Source: Candidatus Omnitrophota bacterium
GTDB taxonomy: Bacteria; Omnitrophota; Gorgyraeia; Pluralincolimonadales; Pluralincolimonadaceae
DNA length: 64,000 nucleotides
Assembly: GCA_041653595.1 (NCBI GenBank)
Contig: JBAZFB010000006.1
Location: 1-64,000 of the forward strand
Reading direction: 5' to 3'
The position numbers and the translations under genes were made by a program. The notes under the pieces were generated by a model. The model made no database searches and was not told where the DNA came from. It worked only from the letters and a program-made list of their open reading frames with translations. Below are positions 58,644 to 64,000 of the stretch, piece by piece; the first letter of the stretch is position 1, and each line of letters starts with the position of its first letter.

Positions 58644-60383
58644 TTATTCCTTTGATACCGCCTTGAACTTGCAGACCTCGAAACATTTGCCGCAGCGGAC
58701 GCATTTGTCCATGTTAATGACGTAGCCGTCGTCTTTGTTCCCGGTTATCGCCTTCGCCTCGCAGTTCATCATGCAGACCGAGCACCTCTTGCATTTCTCC
58801 GGGATTATCTTATAGCTCAAAAGGTTGCGGCATTTCTTCGACGGGCATTTCTTATTAATTATATGGACTTCGTATTCGTCCTGGTAATACCTGAGCGTCG
58901 ATACGACCGGGTTCGGCGCGGTCTGGCCGAGGCCGCAGAGCGCGGCTTTCTGCATCGCCTGCGAGATCCTCCGTAAATTATCGAGGTCGCTCAGCTCCCC
59001 CATCCCCTCCGCGATCTTGCTCAAAGTGTTAAGCATCTGGGCGGTGCCGATCCTGCACGGCGAACATTTTCCGCACGACTCTTCAAAGCAGAACCTCTGG
59101 TAGAACCTCGCGATATCTACCATACAGTCGTCTTCGTCCATGACTATCATGCCGCCCGAGCCCATTATCGAGCCGAGCTTCTGGAGGTTCTCGTAATCTA
59201 CCGGCGTATCGAGGAAATCCTTTGGTATGACTCCGCCTGACGGGCCGCCTGTCTGTATCGCCTTGATCGCCTTGTTATTGAATATGCCGCCGCCAACATC
59301 AAAGACTATCTCCCGGATAGTGGTGCCCATCGGGACCTCGACGAGCCCGGAATTCTTTATCTTGCCTGTGAGCGCGAAAACTTTTGTGCCTTTCGATGTC
59401 GCCGTGCCGACGCGGGCGAAGACATCGCCGCCTTTTAATATGATATAAGGGACGTTGGCGAGGGTCTCGACGTTATTTATTACCGTCGGCTTCTCCCAGA
59501 GCCCCTTTACCGAAGGATAAGGAGGACGCGGATGCGGCGTTCCTCTCCTCCCCTCGATAGACGCTATGAGCGCCGTCTCCTCGCCGCATACGAAAGCGCC
59601 TGCGCCGAGCCTTATCTCGAGGTCGAAGTTAAAATTGCCTCCCAATATATTTTTGCCCAGAAGGCCGCGCTCGTAACAGCGGTCGATGGCGTTCTGGACC
59701 CTGTCGACGGCGAGCGGGTATTCGGCCCTTATGTAAAAATATCCCATTGTGGCCCCGACGGAAAAACCAGCTATCATCATACCCTCGACGACCGAGTACG
59801 GGTCGCCCTCGAGCACGCTCCTGTCCATGTAAGCGCCCGGGTCGCCCTCGTCGCCGTTGCAGATGACGTATTTCTGGTCTGAGACCATCTGTTTCGCGAA
59901 ATTCCACTTCATCCAGGTCGGGTATCCGGCGCCGCCCCTTCCGCGCAGGCCGCTCTTCTTTATCTCGTCTATCACTTTTTCCGGGGTCTTCAGGTCGAAG
60001 AGGACTTTCTTTAGCGCCTGGTAACCGTCCCTCGCGAGATAATCGTCGATATTATCCGGGTCGACAACGCCGCAGTTCCTGAGGACTATCCTTAATTGCT
60101 TGGCCTCTTTGCGCGTGGCGAGGTCCTGGGCTATCTTGCCCTCTTTTATGGAATCTATGATGCGGTTAATGTCCCCGTCTTTGACGTTATAATAAGTCGT
60201 GTCCGGAAGGACCTTTATCACAATACCCTGGTTATAGGCGCCGATGTCGGCGACGCGGACGGCCATTACCGAATCCTGCATGCCGCGGTCGCGGAGGCCG
60301 TTAAGGAATGCCGCGTAGACGTCCTTTGTCCTCTCCGGCAGCGATATCCCCGTATCCTTTATATATACTATCTTCTTATCCAT
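58644..60383 (-). CDS. hydB: HydB: NuoF-like NADH/FMN subunit of the bifurcating hydrogenase
   Basis: The flavin subunit, the site of electron bifurcation. The 579-residue protein has the NADH-binding GLRGRGGAGYPTWMKW (145-160), FMN/NADH motif NGDEGDPGAYMDR, GAGAFVCGEETALI, the [4Fe-4S] site ESCGKCSPCRIGT plus a downstream Cys in AALCGLGQ, and a C-terminal pair of [4Fe-4S] ferredoxin motifs (CKRCSVCMMNC, CVRCGKCFEVC). Residues about 4-90 look like the thioredoxin-like [2Fe-2S] domain of other HydB proteins but contain no cysteine (the first is Cys104). It overlaps the 2Fe-2S ferredoxin gene by eight bases. Confidence 0.95.
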   Translation of the reverse strand: MDKKIVYIKDTGISLPERTKDVYAAFLNGLRDRGMQDSVMAVRVADIGAYNQGIVIKVLPDTTYYNVKDGDINRIIDSIKEGKIAQDLATRKEAKQLRIVLRNCGVVDPDNIDDYLARDGYQALKKVLFDLKTPEKVIDEIKKSGLRGRGGAGYPTWMKWNFAKQMVSDQKYVICNGDEGDPGAYMDRSVLEGDPYSVVEGMMIAGFSVGATMGYFYIRAEYPLAVDRVQNAIDRCYERGLLGKNILGGNFNFDLEIRLGAGAFVCGEETALIASIEGRRGTPHPRPPYPSVKGLWEKPTVINNVETLANVPYIILKGGDVFARVGTATSKGTKVFALTGKIKNSGLVEVPMGTTIREIVFDVGGGIFNNKAIKAIQTGGPSGGVIPKDFLDTPVDYENLQKLGSIMGSGGMIVMDEDDCMVDIARFYQRFCFEESCGKCSPCRIGTAQMLNTLSKIAEGMGELSDLDNLRRISQAMQKAALCGLGQTAPNPVVSTLRYYQDEYEVHIINKKCPSKKCRNLLSYKIIPEKCKRCSVCMMNCEAKAITGNKDDGYVINMDKCVRCGKCFEVCKFKAVSKE

Positions 60384-60738
60384 TCGGTTTCTTTACCTGT
60401 ATATCGTAAATGTGGTCGTTGACCAGCCTGTGGTTGTGTATGTGGTCGTCCAGGATCTGTATCGCGACGTCCTTGTCCACCTTGCCGTAGGTGACCTGGG
60501 GCATCCCCTCGACGTTAACCTCGACGAGCGGCTCGACCGAACACATCCCGGCGCAGCCGCATTTTTTTATCGCGACCTTGATATTCCTCTTCTTCACCTC
60601 TTCGGTGAGCGTCTTGAAGACCTCTTCGGCGCCGGCCGCGACGCCGCAGCTCGACATCCCGACCTTTATCCAGTCCTTATCTTCTTTTCCCGGCTGCTTC
60701 GCTATATTATCAAGTTCTTCTTTTGTTATCTTGCTCAT
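60376..60738 (-). CDS. thioredoxin-like [2Fe-2S] ferredoxin in the hydrogenase operon
   Basis: A 120-residue protein of the thioredoxin-like ferredoxin family: VGMSSCGVAAGAEEV with Cys31, then KKCGCAGMCSVEPLVEV with Cys60, Cys62 and Cys66. The C-x3-C pair (62, 66) and Cys31 fit the family; Cys60 may replace the usual fourth ligand. An extended C-terminal tail with several His (DDHIHNHRLVNDH, about 97-109) is notable. ATGA overlap with hydC and eight-base overlap with hydB place it firmly within the complex. It probably provides the cluster that HydB has lost. Confidence 0.88.
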   Translation of the reverse strand: MSKITKEELDNIAKQPGKEDKDWIKVGMSSCGVAAGAEEVFKTLTEEVKKRNIKVAIKKCGCAGMCSVEPLVEVNVEGMPQVTYGKVDKDVAIQILDDHIHNHRLVNDHIYDIQVKKPNG

Positions 60739-61220
60739 TTGACTACCTGTTCCTGTTCATATTCGGAGAGTATATCAGCAACGCGGTCCTTCGTGACCTT
60801 GCTGTAGACCTTGCTGTCGACCTTCACGACCGGGGCAAGCCCGCAGCAGCCGAGGCACCTTACGACTTCGAGGCGGAAAAGCCCGTCTTTGGTGGTAGCC
60901 CCTTCCCTGACGCCGAGTATATCGCGCAGTTCATGGAGCAGGTCTGAGGCGCCTTTGAGGTAGCAGGCGGTGCCCATGCAGACCTGGATAAGGTGCTTGC
61001 CGGGCGGCTCAAGCTTGAAGAAATGGTAAAATGTTATGACTTCGTATATCCTCGCGAGCGGGACTTCCATGTAGTTCGACAGCTGGAGAGAGGTCGCGCG
61101 CGGGACATATCCGTAAAGATTCTGGATATCGTGCAGGATCATGATCAGGCTGCCCTTCTTGCCCTCCCATTTCTTGACGATATTCTCGATATCGGCGGAT
61201 AATTTTTCTTCGCGGTGCAT
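60735..61220 (-). CDS. hydC: HydC: NuoE-like [2Fe-2S] subunit of the bifurcating hydrogenase
   Basis: The 161-residue protein is a standard NuoE/HydC: an N-terminal helical region and a thioredoxin-like domain with ligands Cys81 and Cys86 (CMGTAC) and Cys122 and Cys126 (RCLGCCGLAP). The ATG at 61220 is chosen; an upstream frame opening at 61307 begins within the TTGACA of the promoter and is non-coding. GGAG lies 14 bases from the ATG, a weak site. First gene of the hydrogenase operon. Confidence 0.95.
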   Translation of the reverse strand: MHREEKLSADIENIVKKWEGKKGSLIMILHDIQNLYGYVPRATSLQLSNYMEVPLARIYEVITFYHFFKLEPPGKHLIQVCMGTACYLKGASDLLHELRDILGVREGATTKDGLFRLEVVRCLGCCGLAPVVKVDSKVYSKVTKDRVADILSEYEQEQVVK

Positions 61221-61278
61221 CTTGGTCTTGTTCTCCGAAGTTTGATTAAAGGTTCCCGGTGGGGAGACTAGTGATGTT

Positions 61279-61307
61279 AATATATCATACCGGCAGATAA
61301 CTGTCAA
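61279..61307 (-). promoter_or_regulatory. promoter of the hydrogenase operon
   Basis: A near-consensus minus-strand promoter: TTGACA (61302-61307), 17-base spacer, TATATT (61279-61284). The predicted start near 61272 leaves about 52 bases of leader. The first T of the -35 is also the last base of the upstream terminator stem. Confidence 0.85.
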
Positions 61308-61334
61308 CCCCGCGCCTTAATAAAGGCGCGGGGT
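61307..61334 (-). terminator. GC-rich hairpin after the TPR gene, abutting the hyd promoter
   Basis: A perfect 12-bp stem ACCCCGCGCCTT/AAGGCGCGGGGT (61307-61318, 61323-61334) with a 4-base loop follows the TAG at 61342. No U tract follows, because the -35 TTGACA begins at the stem base. It probably limits read-through into hydC. Confidence 0.6.
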
Positions 61335-61341
61335 AAAGCCG

Positions 61342-61827
61342 CTACGGGGCGGCGAGCCCTTTTTCCTTTTTCGCGATGATCTCCAGCATCATCTTGGCGG
61401 ATCTTGTGTAAAACTTATAATTCTGGTCGGTGACATTCGGGCTTTTCCCCGCGGAGGCCGCTTTAGAGAAATATTCCTTTGCCGTTTTGATATCTCCCCC
61501 TTTTTTATACATCATTCCCACGTCAAAAAGGGCGACGGCGTTGTCGGGGTCCAACTCTATCGCCTTCTTGTATTCGATGAGGGCCTTGTCGTCGCGGCCC
61601 ATGAGGCTGTAACAATACGCCAGCCAGTTCCTCGAGTCGACGTCCTTTCCGTTAAAGGCAAGCGTCTTCTCGTAAGTCCTCGCGGCGTCGGGGACTATCC
61701 TCGCGCTCATGTAATCCCCTGCGCGCCTGTAGAGCAGATACGCCAGGGCCGGCCTCAGGGCGATAAACGATATCGCGATGAGTATCGCGCTTATGATATA
61801 ATTTCGTTTTTTTCCTATCTCTATCAT
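61342..61827 (-). CDS. membrane-anchored TPR protein
   Basis: From the ATG at 61827 the protein has 161 residues; an open extension to 62010 overlaps the CcdA-like gene. An N-terminal helix (about 11-32) anchors it, followed by about three TPR units: ARTYEKTLAFNGKDVDSRNWLAYCYSLMG, KALIEYKKAIELDPDNAVALFDVGMMYKKGG and KTAKEYFSKAASAG. Such TPR proteins beside CcdA-like genes often help cytochrome or thiol-redox assembly, but no specific partner is known here. A two-base gap separates it from the upstream gene. Confidence 0.75.
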   Translation of the reverse strand: MIEIGKKRNYIISAILIAISFIALRPALAYLLYRRAGDYMSARIVPDAARTYEKTLAFNGKDVDSRNWLAYCYSLMGRDDKALIEYKKAIELDPDNAVALFDVGMMYKKGGDIKTAKEYFSKAASAGKSPNVTDQNYKFYTRSAKMMLEIIAKKEKGLAAP

Positions 61828-61829
61828 TG

Positions 61830-62540
61830 TCACCCCAGAATAAATAAGGATATTGCCAGCAGTATGAGTATGTTGCCGCCTATTATAGGGGCGACCTTTT
61901 CCACCATCTCCACCTTGGGGTAAATATACTTGACGATGCCGCTGAAGACCCCGACCAGTATTATCGGGAACGCCTGGCCGAGCGCGTAGGTGAAAAATAA
62001 CAGGATGCAATAGAGGAGGTTCTGTTTAAGGATTCCGAGGCTCGCGATGACCAAAAGGAACGGGCCGCAGACCGGGCATGTAGGGGCCTCAAAGAGGACA
62101 AAGACGAACCCGAACAGGAAAGCGCCCAGCATCCCGCCGTGCCGTATCTGTAAGACGCGCGATACGGTATCCTCAAAGAACCTGAACCTGACAAGCCCCG
62201 CCATCTGAAGTCCGACCGGCAGGACGATGATGGCAACGAGATAATAAAAGTACCTGCTTAATCTCATCATATGGCCGGCAAGGGAGCCAATAAGCGAGAA
62301 CATGACGCCCATAAGCGTATAGCTCAGGACGAGGGCGGATACGAAAGAAAGGGTCAGCAAAAATGCCCTCTTCTTGGACGTGGATACGCCGCCGATAAGG
62401 CCGACTATCACAGGTATCCTGATGATGGTGCAGGAGGCGAGGCTGAGGACCGCGGCCGCCCAGAATACGACGACGAAAGTCCAGGGCGAGCCTTCTTTTA
62501 TTATATTCGTAATTGCGGCGACATCAAAAGTCATGGTCAT
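61830..62540 (-). CDS. CcdA/DsbD-like thiol-disulfide transmembrane protein
   Basis: Moves reducing equivalents from cytosolic thioredoxin across the inner membrane. The 236-residue protein has six predicted helices and the two membrane cysteines: one in SLASCTIIRIPV (helix 1, usually P-C-x-x-P) and others in APTCPVCGPFLL (helix 4). The helix 1 motif lacks the first Pro of the PC pair and the second site has a C-x-x-C instead of one Cys, so it belongs to a divergent subgroup. No cytochrome c or thioredoxin partner is encoded nearby. Confidence 0.8.
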   Translation of the reverse strand: MTMTFDVAAITNIIKEGSPWTFVVVFWAAAVLSLASCTIIRIPVIVGLIGGVSTSKKRAFLLTLSFVSALVLSYTLMGVMFSLIGSLAGHMMRLSRYFYYLVAIIVLPVGLQMAGLVRFRFFEDTVSRVLQIRHGGMLGAFLFGFVFVLFEAPTCPVCGPFLLVIASLGILKQNLLYCILLFFTYALGQAFPIILVGVFSGIVKYIYPKVEMVEKVAPIIGGNILILLAISLFILG

Positions 62541-62552
62541 GGGTCCGTATCC

Positions 62553-63092
62553 CTACAAGGCGAAGGTATAGCCGGCCATGTCCAGGTACCTCATCGGCAG
62601 GTTTGTGGGTTCGCTCACGAAAAAGATGGACGGCCTGCCCCTGCCCGGCTCCGACATCTCGCAGTGCGGCGTGTCCTTAAGCATCGTGAAGACGCAGGTC
62701 TTGTGGTCGTTGTATTTGAGGCGCAGGAGAAGGAAATCCTTTGAGGCCAGCCTCCCTTTCCTTGCCTTCCTCTCTATATCCCTGTATTTGGACAGGGCTA
62801 TGGCCATCAACACCGGTTTTAGCTTCAGGCCCGTATTGTTTATCACTATGAATTCCTCGTTGTGGGGATGCGAGTTGAGGGCGATCCTGCCGCCGTTATC
62901 CGACCTGACGCAGATCAGCTTGTGGGTGCCGTGCTCGACCGGCGAAGAATAGATGGTATCGACAAGGCCGTTTTTTGCCGTCCTGCGCAATATCTTTGCC
63001 GTCGGCTTAAGCGTCCTTATCAGCCCCTTCTTCTCGAGGCGCAGGAGTATCTTACCGGTGATGTTCATCGGTTTGAGCCTTATCGTTTTCAC
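62553..63092 (-). CDS. conserved-type protein of unknown function
   Basis: I do not recognise the family. The 179-residue protein is basic at the N-terminus (KILLRLEKKGLIRTLKPTAKILRRTAKNG), with a central part SPVEHGTHKLICVRSDNGGRIALNSHPHNEEFIVINN, where EHGTHK and HPHNEEF look like a metal-binding cupin-like His/Glu pattern, and a C-terminal part containing Cys in KTCVFTMLKDTPHCEMSE. It has neither signal peptide nor membrane helix. The GTG start forms a GTGA overlap with the LOG-family gene, so the two are coupled. Confidence 0.65.
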   Translation of the reverse strand: MKTIRLKPMNITGKILLRLEKKGLIRTLKPTAKILRRTAKNGLVDTIYSSPVEHGTHKLICVRSDNGGRIALNSHPHNEEFIVINNTGLKLKPVLMAIALSKYRDIERKARKGRLASKDFLLLRLKYNDHKTCVFTMLKDTPHCEMSEPGRGRPSIFFVSEPTNLPMRYLDMAGYTFAL

Positions 63093-63763
63093 GCTGATTT
63101 TTCTCTCGCCTGCTTATTGTAAAATTTCTTTATCACACCGACAACGTCTTTCGGCTCATCCACGATCGTGAAGAGCTTAAGGTCTTCTTTGGATATTGCC
63201 CCGCTCTTAAGGACCGTCGACTTGAGCCAGTCGATCATCCCCTTCCAGTACCCGCTTCCCATCATGACCACCGGGAATTTCTGGATGCGCTGGGTCTGGA
63301 TAAGGTTGATGGCCTCGAAGAATTCGTCGAGCGTGCCGTACCCTCCGGGCATTATCACGAAGGCCTTCGCGTATTTAACGAACATGACTTTCCTGACGAA
63401 GAAATAGCGAAAATCGAGGAGGGTGTCCACGTATTTATTGGCTTCTTGTTCGAGAGGTATCTGGATATTCAGGCCTATCGAGTGGCCTTTCGCCCTCTTC
63501 GCGCCCTTATTTGCGGCCTCCATGATCGCGGGGCCGCTGCCGGTTATGATGGCGTATCCTTCCTTGGCGAGCAGGTAAGCGGTCTCCTCGGCCATCTTGT
63601 AATATTTAGTGCCGGGCTTGAAACGGCTGGAGCCGAATATCGACACGGCCTGGCCGGCCTTGGAAAGCGTCTCGAACCCGTCGACGAACTCGGACATTAT
63701 CCTGAATATCCGCCAGGTGTCCTCCTGCGTGAAATCATTTACGATGGCGACATCCTTGCGCAT
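63089..63763 (-). CDS. LOG-family protein (nucleoside 5'-monophosphate phosphoribohydrolase)
   Basis: LOG/YvdD-family Rossmann proteins release a base from nucleoside 5'-monophosphates. The 224-residue protein starts at the ATG at 63763, seven bases after an AGGAGG that overlaps the codons of an alternative ATG at 63778. Motifs: VSIFGSSR (about 40-47), ITGSGPAIMEAANKGA and the family signature PGGYGTLDEFFE (about 144-155; P-G-G-x-G-T-x-x-E). Once misannotated as lysine decarboxylase. Its substrate here is unknown. Confidence 0.9.
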   Translation of the reverse strand: MRKDVAIVNDFTQEDTWRIFRIMSEFVDGFETLSKAGQAVSIFGSSRFKPGTKYYKMAEETAYLLAKEGYAIITGSGPAIMEAANKGAKRAKGHSIGLNIQIPLEQEANKYVDTLLDFRYFFVRKVMFVKYAKAFVIMPGGYGTLDEFFEAINLIQTQRIQKFPVVMMGSGYWKGMIDWLKSTVLKSGAISKEDLKLFTIVDEPKDVVGVIKKFYNKQAREKSA

Positions 63764-63798
63764 GGCGTGCCTCCTCATTAAGGAAAGGGTGGATTCTG

Positions 63799-63828
63799 TT
63801 GATTTATTGTATCAAAGAGTAGTAAAAT
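63799..63828 (+). promoter_or_regulatory. possible promoter of the 63859 gene
   Basis: TTGATT (63799-63804) and TAAAAT (63823-63828) on the plus strand with an 18-base spacer; the leader contains GAAAGGG. Moderate match only. Confidence 0.4.
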
Positions 63829-63858
63829 AGGCAAACCAAAAACAGAAAGGGTTCTACG

Positions 63859-64000
63859 ATGAAAGAACTGAAATTCGATTTCAATAACATGTTCGGTTTC
63901 AATGTCGGAAAAGAGAATGGCGTCGAGGAAACGGAATTAAACGCCCTCTCCTACTCCGTAAAAGAGGCGCATGAACACCTGGCCTCTGTCCTGGCCGACA
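63859..64000 (+). CDS. N-terminal fragment, probably glucose-6-phosphate isomerase (runs off the window)
   Basis: Forty-seven residues are visible, beginning MKELKFDFNNMFGFNVG and continuing into a helical segment (ELNALSYSVKEAHEHLASVLAD). The start resembles the L-K-F-D-x-x-N-x-F opening of Thermotoga-type Pgi. The fragment holds no catalytic residue, so the call is provisional. GAAAGGG lies eight bases before the ATG. If correct, the genome would have both a classical PGI and the PGI/PMI enzyme at 4126-5199. Confidence 0.5.
   Translation, partial: MKELKFDFNNMFGFNVGKENGVEETELNALSYSVKEAHEHLASVLAD

Noticed and set aside
61221..61307. N-terminal extension of HydC
   Set aside because: The first codon would be the TTG of the -35 box TTGACA; the extension covers promoter and leader and adds no conserved sequence.
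61828..62010. N-terminal extension of the TPR protein
   Set aside because: It overlaps the CcdA-like coding sequence and gives a low-quality peptide; the ATG at 61827 directly precedes a membrane anchor.
1..64000. CRISPR arrays, insertion sequences, prophage, integrase or attachment sites
   Set aside because: No regularly spaced direct repeats beyond the three short operator repeats at 44.2 kb, and no transposase, integrase or phage structural gene was found.

Overview
The window reads as a chromosome segment of a Gram-negative, anaerobic, fermentative bacterium, most likely a member of Candidatus Omnitrophota or a close relative. This is an inference from gene content: outer-membrane exporters, a PEP-CTERM/exosortase system, a bifurcating-type [FeFe] hydrogenase with all maturases, an archaeal/Thermotoga-type SAH hydrolase and a GH57 glucanotransferase-like enzyme. 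No rRNA gene is present. Coding density is very high, nearly all genes lie on the minus strand, and many neighbours overlap by 1-14 bases (ATGA, TGATG or TAATG junctions), so most form long operons. No gene-free stretch exceeds 200 bases.

Layout, in the direction of minus-strand transcription within each block. 11.37-0 kb: a tRNA-Lys/Leu/Gly promoter and cluster run into PTS EIIA, YvcK, a GH57 enzyme, HPr, EI, a phosphoglucose/phosphomannose isomerase, a sugar nucleotidyltransferase, MetK, AhcY and class II aldolase. This block combines sugar metabolism, its regulation and the SAM cycle. 17.1-11.4 kb: a complete pgaABCD set for poly-N-acetylglucosamine. 19.5-17.2 kb: four small membrane or secreted proteins of unknown role. 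19.56-21.04 kb (plus strand): exosortase and an EpsI-like partner, followed by a convergent PEP-CTERM protein gene. 38.4-21.9 kb: an exopolysaccharide locus. Its GC-richer first part encodes a beta-barrel, a polyprenyl glycosylphosphotransferase, Wza and Wzz with a degenerate BY-kinase. Its visibly AT-richer second part encodes a GNAT-like protein, ATP-grasp, glycosyltransferases, Wzx, Wzy, a glycosidase and radical SAM.

44.2-38.5 kb: an AbrB-like regulator with TolC, MacA, MacB and an MFS exporter. 46.9-44.3 kb: an Rrf2 regulator, hybrid cluster protein and a Met-rich membrane protein. 47.7-47.0 kb: a frameshifted lipoprotein gene. 52.0-47.8 kb: two AT-richer secreted proteins, one with an alpha/beta-hydrolase domain. 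52.8-52.2 kb: a secreted carbohydrate-binding-like protein. 61.2-52.9 kb: HydC, a 2Fe-2S ferredoxin, HydB and HydA, then a TM1266-type regulator, HydF, HydG and HydE. 63.8-61.3 kb: a TPR protein, a CcdA-like protein, an unknown protein and a LOG-family protein. The window ends inside a plus-strand gene that resembles glucose-6-phosphate isomerase.

The most distinctive observations are: (i) the pga, exosortase and EPS operons each have a strong -10 box ending 6 bases before the ATG, which predicts leaderless mRNAs for three envelope systems; (ii) HydB keeps an N-terminal thioredoxin-like region without cysteines, while a separate gene supplies the 2Fe-2S protein; (iii) two regulator genes have perfect palindromes inside their own core promoters; (iv) the BY-kinase domain has lost its Walker A lysine.
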